A DNA stretch of 64,000 bases from Paraspadella gotoi. Taxonomy: Eukaryota > Chaetognatha. The notes beneath the pieces were generated by a model. The model saw nothing but the letters and a program-made list of their open reading frames with translations, searched no databases and was not told where the DNA came from. Location of the stretch: contig CM119267.1 in assembly GCA_051294375.1 (NCBI GenBank), positions 22,817,486 through 22,881,485 of the forward strand, read 5' to 3'. Made by a program: the position numbers and the translations under genes. Shown here piece after piece: positions 13,630 through 28,750 of this stretch. The stretch's first letter is position 1; every line of letters starts with the position of its first letter.

Positions 13630-14355
13630 CCAGGATTTTTGATTTGGGAGAACGACCGGGCGTTGAATACAGATTTATTTATTAACAATTAAATTATTCA
13701 TAAATATCCACGTTTATCCGCGATTCGAATTAGCGCCAGAGAAACGCGTTTGTATCGAAAAATTAGTCGCCGGACCACCCACATTATTCTTAACAGCTTA
13801 TTTATAATCATAATCTTTTAAAATACTCTTATATTTAAAAATATGCTAACGTTAAAAAAACACCATCATATACGTAAAGGCATCATTATCATTATCAATA
13901 TCATTCAATCGCAAAACCACTGAATTCCCTAGACAATTTGGCTTCATCATTTGCGTTCGCGCAGAAATATGTATTCGTTTATAAGAATAGTGGGGAAGAT
14001 AATAATAGAAAGAAAGAGAGAAGGGTAGAAAAAAGGAAAAGAAAAATCTCTAATAAAAGAAAGAAAAAAAAACTAACTGCTCGATAGTTGATGGATTGAT
14101 TGATCGATTGATTGATAGGGTAAACGATATATTGGCTTATGATACAAGTCGTTTTAACGAGTAGATTAAAATAAAAAGCACGAAGAACAAATGAAATAAA
14201 CTTGATAAAGAAAAATTATAAATTGATAAAAGCTGAAACAATGCGCCTTTGATCTCAGAGCAAAATCGTGACCTCGATCATTTTTTTTCTTGATTTTTCA
14301 TCTCTCTCTCTCCTCTCATCTCTCTCTCCTCTCTACTCTCTCTCTCTCTCATTCA

Positions 14356-14386
<31 letters not shown>

Positions 14387-14502
14387 ATTCTATTCCGCAA
14401 AGAGATTTGAGTGAGCTTTGCGGTGGGTTTCGCTTATTCAGTTTTAAAAACGCTATTTGTTTTGCCTGGGAAGAGAAAGGGAGGGGAGAAAAGAGAAATG
14501 AA

Positions 14503-14580
<78 letters not shown>

Positions 14581-14754
14581 ATTTTTCGAAGCCAGGGACT
14601 AGGTCTTTGTCCAGGGCTTTTAAAAAAAATATTTTAACTTGAAAATAAAAAAAATCAATTGTATATTTCATCCAATATTTAAAGACTCCACCCTTTTTGG
14701 TCTATCATCAGTAAAGGACAAGAGAAATGTGATCAATGTATCACCATATCAAGT

Positions 14755-14811
<57 letters not shown>

Positions 14812-15220
14812 AATCATTATAAAAGAGATTTTCCGATACAAAAATAAAATAAGTGATGAGATTTGTCTAAACGTATTTTTTTGTGCTGAATTCGGCATTT
14901 AATTCTTTTTAGGTCATCGTAAAAGTGTGAACGATATTTGGAGGCAAGAAAACTTAACTACGAAACAAATAACGATTAAAATCTCATCGAAAAAAAGCGG
15001 AAGTGACACAAAAATACATTAGTTTAAAATTTTAAAAATCATGAATATAAATTTTGGTTTGGAGATCGTTATCTTCCCATTAGTCATAAATGTTTTTGAG
15101 TCCATCCAAAAAAAAAAGTTGGATATCTTCGAATCATGATTATTATTAATAATAAGATTAATAATCCTTTTTTTTCTCAAATTGCCGGTTTGACATAATA
15201 AATAAGCATATTGTATTGGT

Positions 15221-15254
<34 letters not shown>

Positions 15255-16435
15255 NNNNNNNNNNNNNNNNNNNNNNNNNAGTACAACGACCACTCACAAA
15301 GAGGATTATTATATCCTTCCCCAGACTGCAACCCGCTCATGCAAAAGCACTCTCGCCCGAAAAATCTCTCACCACTCTTTCCTGGCAGCGTTTCCAATTC
15401 TTGGTGGCGAGGGTAGGGCCGGGGTGTCCTGTGGGGGTGATGGTGGTTGCCCGAGGGGTCGATCGAGCGGGGCGTCGTGTACGAAGGCTGTACTCTTCGT
15501 GATTGGCGATTACCGAATCTTGGAAGCAAATGACGATCATGAGTTGGAGCGGCCCGGGTGTTATGGAGTCGTCCACGGTTGAGGGTTTTTGACGGTTCGT
15601 CTCAAAAGTGCGGACGGGAGGAAGTCTGGAAGAGAGGGTGGGGGGGGTGGGGGTGGGGTGGGAGGTTAAGAGATTTTTGAAACTTTGAAAGTGTTTGGAA
15701 TTTAAAGGTTTCGTTGTTGCGTTAAATTATGATACCATACCAATAGAAAAATTATCCATTATTTTAATAAATGAGTTTATCTATTTCGCTGACTTTGGAC
15801 TAGGCACTATACTGGCTAATTGGCATATAAGTAAGTTTAGTAAGAATCTTCCTTATTTATATTGAAGTGGTATATTTTATTTTCTAAAGACATGTTTAAT
15901 TTTGTTTTAATTTAATACTTCTGACACTCCTCATCTATGGCTTCTTATGAAGAAGAGAAAAAGAAAAAACAGAAGAAAAAAAGAGTAAGAGAGAGTTAAG
16001 ATAGAGAAGATGAGGAGAAGATATTAAGAGATTGAAGAAAGCGATTAAGAGAAGAGAAAAAATAAAGATAAGGAAAGTAGATCACCTTGCGCTTGAAGCT
16101 TGATGTAGCTATACCTTTTACCATTCCGACTCTAACCAGCTACCCAGACAAAATAAGTATATTCCCATACTCACAACCTTTTACTTCCAAAACCCGGACC
16201 GGAAACCATTAAATGCCAAACGCCAAAGCCACATTCTCCCAGTCGTACCATTGCAACAACTCAGCAATAGTGATCCGAATTTGAAGGCAGAGGCAGAGGG
16301 GAGGGGGAGACCAAACTTGGTTATTCTTTTCAGTTTACTCGACTGTAAATACTTAATGGGGAGAAATAGAGCGAATTAGAATTGAGAAAAATTACTGATG
16401 GGAGAGAGACGAGAAGAGAGAGAGAGAGAGAAGGG

Positions 16436-16491
<56 letters not shown>

Positions 16492-18176
16492 CAAATATTT
16501 AAGCACGGCTTTGCTAATTTCCCCCCCACCCAGAATAAAAAATACTCATATCCCGGTCAAGCGACCTCGCAATTGCGACTATATAACCTACAGTTTCCCT
16601 TTTTTTCCTTTCAAACTTTTTTCGGCTAATTTGACTCAAACAAAAGCGACTTATTTTTTTTCTTTTTTTAACAAAAACTCGTTAGTCAAAAATGTTAGGA
16701 AATGAGTTTAACGGTTGATGAAATAACGAGTGTGAGGTTTGAAAGAGGGAGGAGCGGATATTATTCGGGGGTGATTAATTTTCGAAATGAAATTATCGAT
16801 GTGAATTTGCTCAAAGCCTCAAAAAAATTCAAGTAAATAAGTATTAATCTCAATAGAGCACAACCGATCTTCATATTTTCATGTTGCGACTCGATCCTAT
16901 AGTTTATTCTGGAAATTTCCTAAATATAATGCGAATTATAAGCCTCGTCATCGGTTTCAGTAAACAAATCGAATCGAAAATAACCAGTGGCCTGCGGCAA
17001 ATACATTTAAATCCCTTTAAGGCTAAAGTATATTTTAGTACAAATAAAAAATATGTTTACTAGTTTTGATATATGACATATGATAAAATCTTTGATCAAG
17101 ACATAGAATTGAAAATTATAATAATAAAATAGAATAAAAAAATATTTAAAATATCAAAAAAAGATTTAAGTAATAAAAAATTTAAAAAACAAGAGAAATA
17201 AAAAGTTATAGAGACGAAAAAAAAGAAAAACTATAAAAATTCAGGGGATTAAGTAAGTCACTATTTACGATTTACAAATATCGAGACTGCGAAAGGTGAT
17301 AACGAGGGTGAATTGGCAAAAACTGAACATTGTGGGTCGAGACTGCTTCGAAGGCTTTCATCTGGGAGTGGTGAAGTGTTGAGATGAATGAATGAATGAA
17401 TGAATGAATAGAATAGAATGAACATGGCGGTCGAGACTCCTTCGAAGGCTTTCAGCTGGGAGTGTTTACAATTTAAATATCATTCGGCACAGGCAAAGTG
17501 GTAAATTGTTAATGATAAGAATATACATGTTTGTTTAAAAATTCAATTCAGTGTTTTTACATTTTTACGAACATACGTGCAACTCACTGTCCAGGTTGGC
17601 AAACGCATGTTGAAGCATGCCCTCGTCTCGTTCAAAATTTACTGATCGACATCTTGATATCGGGACGGACGGAACATATCTACGATTTGACGTCGTTCTC
17701 AAGTTTTAAAACCGAGAATTTCCGGTCCGAAACCGAAATTCAAAATTCGAAAGCAAAAAGTCTGGATGTCATTTGGTCGGCATAAAATGCTAAAGCGGAA
17801 GCCGATTTCACACAGAGTTGGTCGGTCGGTCGTCAGACAGAAAACTCTGTATTTCCATTATTATTATTATTATTATTATATTATTAATTATTATTATTTT
17901 ATTTATTATTATTATTATTATTAATTAATTATTATTATTATTATTATTATTATAATTTTCATCCTCAAATGTTGTCTTAATTAATTTTTGTGTATATCTA
18001 TCTCTTACTTGTATTTCCAAAAATACCTTTTTTTAGATATATTCTTCACTCTTCAATCACAAGTTCAACATACACTTTTGACATAACTAATATGTAGCTG
18101 TCACCCTGCCAGGAGTTTACATTATCTTTTCCGCAATCGAAAGACGGCTATTAAAAAGAGCAGAGAGAGAGGAGAG

Positions 18177-18212
<36 letters not shown>

Positions 18213-18514
18213 TAGGATCTGAGGGGCGGGAAAACCAGAGAAGCGGATTAAAAAAATATCCCCAGGGATAAAAAAATCCAAAAGAAAACTCAGATAGAGA
18301 GAGAAGACATTGAGAAAAAAAGTGGGGAGAGGGAGGAAGAGAGAAGGAGAGGGGAAGAAAGAGTGTGACAAAGAGAGAGAGAGAGATAGAGATAAAAGTC
18401 AGGTACGCAGGATATTGGTCAGATTAACGACTTCGGCGTCATCGATTCGCATGGGTTGGTTCCTCTAAATTAATTCAATGAATGTCTAATCTGAAGAGAG
18501 AGAGAGAGACGAGC

Positions 18515-18597
<83 letters not shown>

Positions 18598-19303
18598 GAG
18601 ATTTCCAGGATTTTGATTTTTGGGAGAACGACCGGGCGTTGAATACAGGATTTATTTATTACAATTAAATTATTTCATAAATATCCACGTTTATCCGGCG
18701 ATTCGAATATAGCGCCAAGAGAAACGCGTTTGTATCGAAAAATTAGTCGCCGGACCACCGCACAATTATTCTTAACCAGCTTATTTATAATCATAATCTT
18801 TTAAATACTCTTATATTTAAAAATATGCTAACGTTAAAAAAAACCATCATATACGTAAAGGCTATCATTTATCATTATCAATATCATTCAATCGCCAACC
18901 ACTGAATTCCCTAGACAATTTGGCTTCAATCATTTTGCGTTCGCGCAGAAATATGTATTCGTTTATAAGAATAGTGGGGAAGATAATAATAGAAAGAAGA
19001 GAGAAGGGTAGAGAAAAAGGAAAAGAAAAATCTCTAATAAAAGAAAGGAAAAAAAACTAACTGCTCGATAGTTGATGGGATTGATTGATCGATTGATTGG
19101 ATAGGGTAAACGATATATTGGCATTTATGATACAAGTTTTTAACGAGTAGACATAAAATAATAAAGCACGACGAAGCAAATGAAATAAACTTGATAAGAA
19201 AAATTATAAATTGATAAAAGCTGAAACAATGCGCCTTTGATCTCAGAAGCAAAATCGTGACCTCGATCATTTTTTTTCTTGATTTTCATCTCTCTCTCCT
19301 CTC

Positions 19304-19360
<57 letters not shown>

Positions 19361-19500
19361 CTATCCGCAAAGAGATTTGAGTGAGCTTTGCGGTGGCTTT
19401 CGCTTATTCCAGTTTTAAAAAACGCTATTTCGTTTTGCCTGGGAGAGAGAAGGAGGGAAGGTGGAAAAAGAGAAATGAAAGAGAGAGAGAGAGAGAGAGC

Positions 19501-19538
<38 letters not shown>

Positions 19539-19747
19539 TGAGAGTAGAGAGAGGAGAGGATTTTTCGAAGCCAGGGACTAGGTCTTTGTCCAGGGCTTTT
19601 AAAAAAAATATTTTAACTTGAAAATAAAAAAAATCCAATTGTATAATTTCCATCAGCAAATATTTAAAGACTCCACCCTTTTTGGGTCTATCATCAGTAA
19701 AAGGACAGAAGACAATGTTGATCAATTGTATCACCATATGCAAGTGA

Positions 19748-19805
<58 letters not shown>

Positions 19806-21234
19806 AGCAGAGAAGAGGAGAAGAGAGATAACAATCATTATAAAAAGAGATTTTTTCCGATACAAAAATAAAATAAGTGATGAGATTTGTCTAAAACGTA
19901 TTTTTTTGTGCTGAATTCGGCATTTAATTCTTTTAGGTCATCGTAAAAGTGTGAACGATTATTTGGAGGCAAGAAAACTTAACTACGAAACAAACGAATT
20001 AAAATCTCATCGAAAAAAAGCGGAAGTGACACAAACAATTAGTTTTTAAATTTAAAACATCATGAATATAAATTTTGGTTTGGAGATCGTTATCTTCCCC
20101 ATTAGTCAATAAAATGTTTTTGGAGTCATCCAAAAAAAAAAGTTGGATATCTTCGAATCATGATTATTATTAATAATAAAGATTAATAATCCTTTTTTTT
20201 CTCCAAATTGCCGGTTTGACAGATAATAAATAAACATACTTGTATTTGGTTACTCTCTCTCTCTCTCTCCTCTCCCTCTCATCTCTCTCTCTCTCTCCTC
20301 TCTCTCTCTCTGGAATTTCTGGGCGTCCAAGCGCCCGTGGGCATGATTATAAAAGGATTTGGTATAAAAAGAATAAAAATGAAACCGAAAAGAAAAAAAA
20401 ACATTAAAAATAGAAAAAGAAAGAAAAAAGGGATTTGATTAGGAAGATTTCAAGACCACTTTGTCCGGTATAGAGATAAGACGCCGTGCTCTCTCTCTCT
20501 CTCTCTTTCTCAGACACTCACGAAAGTATATAAACTAAGCGACGAATAATTATCGCCTCACTGACTTCAAAAGGAACAAAATTTAGTTTCGACCCCCGGG
20601 AATTTAAAACTTATTTAATTACGGAAACTAAATGTAAAAAAAAAGGGTTTCTTTTGATAAATCCAACGTGACATTATCTAGCGAAGCAAATTACGCTGAA
20701 ACGACAAGAACAACAAAATAACAGTCGCTTCGAGGACAGTTAATAAAATCAGCAGAAAAAAGCTTTTGTGACAGATTTTGAAAAATATTGCTCAAGTTAC
20801 TCAAGTTACAAATCCTCTTATAAAAAAAGGCAAGTAAATAAATCAATCAATAGATAAATAAATAAATAAATAAATAAAAATATAAATGAATAAAAATATA
20901 AATGAATAAAAATATAAAAAAATTTTTAAAAAATAAATAAATAAATAAATGAGAAAGGACGTAAAAACAGTAAAAATGAACAGCGAAAATTAACAACAAA
21001 TAAATGACCAATAAACATTACTAGACAAATCCTGACGCTGGCTTTTCATCGCTTCGTCTTTGTCCTTATTCCCCTTAACTTTGTCCTCATTACTTATTTT
21101 TTCCCCTTCCTTTAACTCATGTCCCGTTTCTCGCGTGACGCCTTCGTCTCTTCGTCCCAGAGAAAAATGTCTCGACACGCGGGGATCTTGAGCGGCGCTT
21201 CCCAAACTTTTTGAGTCATAAATTCATCTCCGGT

Positions 21235-21271
<37 letters not shown>

Positions 21272-24200
21272 GCGGCGTCTTTATCTCCTCAGATAGTCGC
21301 TCAACCGCCCGTCGCAGGGAAATTGATATAAATTGAAAGTGGGGTTTTATTAAAAGGGGACGGTGGGACGGTTGAAAGGCAGGAGAGATTGAAATGCGAA
21401 AAGCCACAAGACTAACAAAGAGTAAAGGAGAGAGAAAAGGATGAGTGATGGTGAAAATTGTAAGACAAGGGCCAAAAGGGACATTGGCCTCGGGTTCACC
21501 AGAGTGAAAGGATTTATAAAATGAAGGAACTAACAAATGAACCAAAATGAAGAAAATAAAAAATGAACCTAAATTAAGGAACAATCAAATGAACCAAAAT
21601 TAAGGAACTAACAAATGAACCAAAATGAAGGAACTAACAAATGAACCAAAATGAAGGAACTAACAAATGAACCAAAATGAAGGAACTATCAAATGAACCA
21701 AAATGAGGGAACTAACAAATGAACCAAAATGAAGGAAATAACAAATGAACTAAAATTAAGGAACTAACAAATGAACTAAAATTAAGGAACTAACAAATGA
21801 ACCTAAATGAAGGAACTATCAAATAAACCAAAATGAAGGAANNNNNNNNNNTTTCTCTTTTTTACACCTTTCTATTTCTTTCCTTCTCAGTTTCTCTTTG
21901 TCTTTCTTTCTTTCTATCTTTGTCTTTCCCTTTCTTTCTATCTTTCCATCTTCCCCAACGTTTCTTTCATTCCTCAACGCAGCCTCATCCTTTTATTCCC
22001 CATTTCTCTACCTTTTCTTCCTTACCCTTCAGTTCACCCCCCCCCCTCCAATTTTCTGTTTATGTCGTCCCTAAGCTGGTCGTTTGTGACGAGGTGGTTT
22101 GAGCACGATGGTGGATGCTGGAGTGGTTGATGGGGACAGAGGGAGGGGGGAGAGAAGGGGGAGAGATCATTTACATGGGGACAGAGGAATGGGGTAGTAC
22201 GGGGACAAGAACTAGGGCGGTTTCGTTTTAAACTTAAGCTCACGTATTTAAATCAAGAATGGAAAGGCAAAAAAAAAAATTATCTGTTAGAAGGGTGAGC
22301 GATCGTATGGCTTTAGAGTTAGAGAGACTAAGAAGCCCTGTATTTGATCTGCTGGAGGAAGAGAAGCCTCAAAACGAATGGAGTAGGGGGGAGGTTTTAA
22401 ACGGAGCAGAAAGGGCACCCTCGGGGGCTGGACGGGGTTAAAGTAAATGTCTTTATGACTTTTTCTCCGCCGGATCGAACGAACGGAGATGAAGAAGGAT
22501 GAAGAACGAACCCCACAATCACCTTACAAATCACCCAACCAATCACACCCACCAATCGCCAACCCTCAACCCACCAAGCCACCCAACCATATCTGTCCCG
22601 ACCCAATAACTACACCAAGCACCGACCTAAAACCTAATAAATAAACTCTCCAACCAAAAAATTCAAACAGTAGCTTAAAAACCCCACCAATCACCTCACC
22701 CCAAAATTCACCTCAACCCCAAATCACTCACAACCTGAACCGAGACGAAAATCCTTTTCCTTTTTCTTTCTTCTTTTTTTTTCGTTCCGGCAATCAAAAT
22801 TCAAATAAAATCGCCGAGTAAAGATTCCTCGAGTCGTTGGTGACCTCGAAAAGTTCGGGCTCTCCTATTCCTAAAAGCCGAAACCCATTTCTTTTCCCTT
22901 AATTCCCTGAACTTGGTTAACGCTATATTCAACCTTATTCTATCATTTAAGTAAGTAACAGATGATGATGATGATGATGATATCAGCGATGATCATGAGA
23001 TGGATTCATCCAATCAGAAGAGATACTCGGGTCATCGGGATTACATCTGCGAGTTCATCGCTTGTACTATATGGTTATATACCAAACTTATAAACCATTA
23101 TCCCCCTAAACCTTTAAGTCTAAACACCCCTAACTCTAAGACCCTAAAAACCAAATGGGAGTTCCCTACCACTAACCACTTACCTAATCTTAAACCAAAA
23201 ATAACTTCCAATATCCGTAATTTAAAAAAAAAGAAATATGCCCGCTTATGGAAAAATAAGGCCGAAAGAGCGCATGCCATTCCCACCGAATCGATTCAAT
23301 TATTTCATTCCATATATTCGATCGGTCATCATCGGCGAGGCGGAAGAAGAGATTCGGGATGGGGTGTGGTGATTTTATTTTGACATATTATAATGGCCCG
23401 TAATATTGACATACGGGCCATTCTGGATTATTTATGAAGTTGTATCCTCTGATTAAAAACTTATTAACTTTCGATTTGTGAGAGATGTTAAGAGAAATAA
23501 ATATTCTCGGGAGAGACTGAAAAACACCACACAGTATTTACCATATTCCCTTATTTAATCTACTCTGCCTGACTCCTCTGCTCTCTCTCTCTCTCTTCTC
23601 TTCTCTCTCGTTCTTCTCTCTCCCGGAGATGGACGAGAGAGGAGAAAGGAAGATGGATAAAGAAAACCGATGAGTAGCGAGAAGTGGTTTGACTATGGAA
23701 AAATGATAGGCAGATGAGTCTGGAGAGAGGAGGGGTGACATAGCGCAATATAAGAAAATTAAGTCAATAATTTATCACATATAAAACTATCTCGACACTC
23801 ACAAGACTTAACACGATGAGACAAATATGGAAGATGAGAGAGAGATAGATAAGTAATGATGATCATATTGAATGAGAGGTGAATTAGGAAAAGACGAGAA
23901 GACGCGAGAAGAAGAGATAGTGAAGAGAATGAGAATTTGGAGAATGAAAACCAAATAAGAAATAAATATCGATTTTTAAAAAGTGGAATTTATGGGGAAA
24001 AGAAAGAGAAAATAGGAGATTTTAGGAAAAAGACGGAACTAAAAGATGTAACTAGGGGCTGAAAAGAATAGCAAAAGAGAGAAGACAGAGGGAGAGTAGA
24101 GACGCAGAGGAGAGAGACGCCTTCTCCAGAGAGATGGAGAAAGAGAAGAAAGAGATGATTAGACAGTGTGAAGAGATCGGGAGATGATATGGAGAGAAGA

Positions 24201-24434
24201 TAGATGCCGAATTTGACACCAGAGGAAAGAGGAATCTCTGATGATGCCGAGAGGAGAGGAAGGAGAAGAGAGGGAGAGAAACCGAGGAGAGAAGAAAAAC
24301 GAGGAGAGAGGAATTATCGGGGGCGGCAGCTGAAGCTGGAGGAAGATTTTACCGACAACATTGACGGCGGTTGAAAGAAGTTAAATGGGAATAGGAATTA
24401 CGGAAGAGCGCAAACAAACGAATACAATCGTGTT

Positions 24435-24490
<56 letters not shown>

Positions 24491-27400
24491 GAGGAGAGAG
24501 ACGAGAGAGGAGACAGAGAGGAGAGAGAGAGAGAGAGACCAAGGGCGTTCTTCAGTTTCGAAATTGAAAGTTGCGCCATATAGTTCGCCAATTCTGTTTT
24601 CTAATAAAATGTAACAATTGCCTTTTCTCTCCCCTCTCTGGGCCCTAAACTTTATGCATTTTAAGTTTACCTTAAAATCTTAGGTGTGCTTCCTGACATA
24701 TATCTTTTTCTCATCAGTAAACTCTCATTTTACCTTTTTTTTTCTATACGTTTATTCACAGCAAGAGCTCTTTATTTGACACTATTCGATAGACTCGATA
24801 AATATATTATTTAAAAAAAAGAAGAGGGAATCCCAATCGCCTCTCATATTAACTCCTTCCTTCTCAACTGTCAATCAGACTCACGGCATCGACGTCCTGC
24901 AATCCGCTAAAGTGAGTTAGGACGCATCGATGGCGCGAGAGCTAGGACGACGGAACGAGCGACACGGAAAGACGTGACGAGACGTGACGGCGGCATGCTT
25001 TACAGCCCAAACGAACCGCCTGGGGAGGCGGAAGGGGAGGAAAAGTGAGGAAAGGAAAGGAAGAAAAGCAGAAAAAAGAGGATGAAATCGAAAAAGGAGG
25101 GCGGAGGAGGAGGGGTGAGGAGGAAGAGAACAGACGTTTCTCGAGTATAAAGGCCCTGAAGGTATGCGGAGGACGGAAAGAAGAAAAGAGTTTATTAGGG
25201 GGGGGATCAAGAGAGAGAGAGAGAGATATGACGAGGAGATGAGAGAGAGAGAGAGAGGAAGATGACGAGAGAGAAGAGAGAGGGAGAAATAGAGTCAGAG
25301 ACAGACGGCACATCCGTATCAGGGACGAAGAGACAGAGAGAGATAACCAGCCCATGAACGAAAGATAAGCGGGCGTGAGAGGCGACCGGAGAAAGGGAAT
25401 GAGAGAGAGATGAGAAGAGACAGCAGATAGAAGAAGAGAGAGGAGAGAGAGAAGAGAAGAGCAGCGAGAGAGAGAGAGAGAGAGAGAGAGCCGATTTCTA
25501 TTGAAAACTACTCTGGATTCAGTTCCTACTGCTGCGCGTCGTGTACGGCCATCTCATTGTATGTTTAATGCGGCGGAAAAACGGGATTGCGGTCTCGCCG
25601 CCTGACGCACCCCGCCGCCTATGCGGGGTTTCCGGTATTTTGCCCCTGCTTTGTCACACCGCTAGTCTCGAGCGTCTAAAATGAGCCGTATACGCGTCCT
25701 GTCGTCATACTCTTAGCGTCTCTTCACTCTCTCTCGCCGTTTTAAATCATTACTGACAATCAGTCTACTTAAGCGTCTCTGCTGTAGACTTTTTTGGACA
25801 ACAGCGCCTGGCTCCTCACTCCTTTACTTGTATAAGATCAAGTAATAATCAAATTAGTTTTAAGAGTTTAAATATTATTGTAAAATGTGTAAAGATTGAG
25901 GGAGATTTAGCAGTTAAGAATTGGTTTAGGGACTATTTGGGATTTATTCAATCATTTTCTTAACAGCTTAGGTAGGCTTGATAACAGAGTGGATTAGAAT
26001 GAAAGGGAAGCGCTTTGGAAATAAGAGTGCCACCTTTTTCTTATTCCTTCATTTACACTCACCTACTCCTCGTCTCCCTAAACTCTGGTAAACCCAGGAT
26101 TCTTCCCACTAGCCCCCCCTCGCCCTTTGGTCTCTTTTCGCCGACCCGCTTTCCCACCGATTTCTGGCTTCTGGGAAGCTCTCATTCTCATTATCAGCCC
26201 AATACAAAACCCATGCCGAGCGAACGACCGAACGAGTAGAGGAGAGAGAGAGGTGAGAGGAGAGAGAGAGACGAGACGGAGAGTGATGGAAAGGAACGAG
26301 AGAGGAGGAGATGATCGAGAGAGAGAGTTTGACCGACCATTCAAGTTCCCGCAGAGCGCGTGTTCTTGAGGCTGTGCGAGAGATGGACCCAACGCCCGGA
26401 AATGACAGCACGCTGATGGTGCTACGTTGCATGTGATCGGCTCACACTGTAAAATCGGTACCGGCCTTTTATGTAAGGCAATGCTAAGTCCGCGAAGGAC
26501 GTTCGTTCAGTTCGTCGGTTCGTTCGTTTCGTTCGTTCATCAGTTTCGTTCGTTCTTTCGTTCGGTTCGTTCGTTCGTTCTTTCGTTGTTCTTCGTTCGT
26601 TCGGTTGTTCGTTGTCATCAGTTCGTGTCGTCATTCGTCGTTCGTTCGTTCGTGTCGTTCGTTTTATCGTTCGTTCTGTTCGTTCGTTTTCGTTCTTGTT
26701 CGTTCGTTCGTTCGATTCGTGTCGCTTGTTCGTTCGCCCGTTCTNNNNNNNNNNNNNNNNNNNNNNNNNACGAACGAACGAACGAACGAACGAACGAACG
26801 AACGAACTGACGGACGGACGGACGGACGGCCCGGATTTAAACTCTCGGTCTTCATTTCGATCTGTTGTTGTTTTTGTTGTCGTCGTCATCGTCGTCGTCG
26901 TTTCTGTCGTCGTCGATTCATCTTCGTCAAAAAAGATTTTCATTAACAAACTCATTCGGATGAAGATTAAAACCGCCGCCGCCGCCGCCGCATTCGCCGC
27001 CGCCTCCGCCGCCTCCCGTGCGCCCCGATCCCGCACAGCGACTCATTCATATACGTCTCGCACAGTGGCTTGAGGCTACATTGTTAGGTTCAAAAAATTT
27101 TCTTCATCGTATAGTTACCAAATTTAATCTTGAATTGTCGAAAATGTTTCCCTAATTGTTGAAACTGTTTCCCTTATTCTCTCAATTTTCTGGCACCCAT
27201 AGGGCATTAACGTAACACAATTACAAGTTTCCATAACATTGGCAATATTATAATTTGAAACGAGGCCGATTAAAGTCGGGTCCAACTTGACGCAATAAGT
27301 ATATATATCTCGTGTGAACGTTCGACAGAACCTGTAATCCTTTAAGTAGCTGTGAGGGCGTGAATAGGAGGAGATTAGTAAGGGTTGGAGTTTACATTAG

Positions 27401-28702
27401 AAAGTTACCCTAAAACGATGCCGAAATCTCATCTTACTCTCATCTCTTCTCCTCCTCTCTCTCTCTTCTCTCTCCTTGTCTCTGACTCTCTTTCTCTCTC
27501 TCTCTCTCTCTCTCTGCAAAATCTAAATCGCATCAGCGGATAAAAACCTTGGCCCAGTCGGACGTTTTTCCGGTGGCGCGGATCAAAGGAGCAGAAAAGA
27601 GAGAGAAAACGTCTTAACCTTTTTTTTTTTCACTGAGGAAATTAAACTGGATTAAAAAAGGAGATTAACAGTTTGAAACTTTTGGTTGCCTTTTTTCTTT
27701 TTGGTAGAAAGAGGGAAACTGTTTTGAACAGACCGATGAGCGAACGCTGTATCTTTTGGCTGACTTGAGACGTCGTCACGATGGGACTATGAGAAATTTG
27801 AGAAATTTGAAAAACCTCATAAGTCATTTAAAAAATATTTAAAAAACAAAATTAAAGTATAATTATGAAATTGGTATTAGATTAATTATATTAGAGAAGT
27901 GAAAAGTACAAAACGCAGTGAAATATAATGAATACACTTCGCTTTGTTTATGAAACCTCAATTCATATTATTAAAATGTCGTAAGAAATTGGATCTGCAT
28001 CTTCAAAGATATACAACTTCATACATATCTATACCTTTAAACCTTTTCGCCCCTCAAATAAGAGACCAGACGTCCCCAGAGAGAGAGAAAGAGAGAGAGA
28101 GAGAGTCGTCTGTGCGTCTCGCCGACAGATTCCGTGAGAGTAAAAGTGTGAAATAAATATGAATCACGACACGCGATCCGGTCTCAAAGGCTTAAAGGAG
28201 GACGAAATCACCGAATGACTGTGAATCAGGACGAAGAGGATGAAAATGACTGAAGGAGCTTCAAACGACTAAGGACTTCCCCTCACTTCGCTTTTCTTTC
28301 TTCTATTAATACAACACGCTACATATTCCTTGTTTACACTACATCATTTCGAATTAAATATCCGGCAGAAAAATATACTACGGATCGAAAATATAAACAA
28401 CTTAGGATCGAGTGTATTAAATTGTTCCCGTTTGCCGGCGATGAAGCTTAAGAGAGTGAAGATATTTAAAAAAAAATATTTTTTTACATTTAATTTTAAA
28501 TTTAAAAAAAAGAAAAAAAAATAGCNNNNNNNNNNNNNNNNNNNNNNNNNNNNNNNNNNNNNNNNNNNNNNNNNNNNNNNNNNNNNNNNNNNNNNNNNNN
28601 NNNNNNNNNNNNNNNNNNNNNNNNNNNNNNNNNNNNNNNNNNNNNNNNNNNNNNNNNNNNNNNNNNNNNNNNNNNNNNNNNNNNNNNNNNNNNNNNNNNN
28701 NN

Positions 28703-28750
<48 letters not shown>

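Larger units (their letters stand above)
10433..15254. repeat. Copy 1 of a 4.8-kb direct duplication (clean copy)
   Basis: Includes talin exon 2 and the adjoining part of intron 1. Its order of landmarks (exon 2, (GA)n at 11461, (GAAT)n at 12435, (ATT)n at 12893, (GA)n at 13170, (CT)n at 14303, the (GA)n at 14758) repeats at 15280-20311. It ends in a (CT)n tract against a 25-N gap. Confidence 0.95.

Noticed and set aside
15384-15615. A second, alternative talin exon 2 (mutually exclusive exon)
   Set aside because: It lies inside the noisy 4.8-kb copy, carries frameshifting indels and has no intact splice sites. Assembly duplication explains it better.
21515-21841. CRISPR array
   Set aside because: The 26-bp units are contiguous with no spacers, and the window is eukaryotic.
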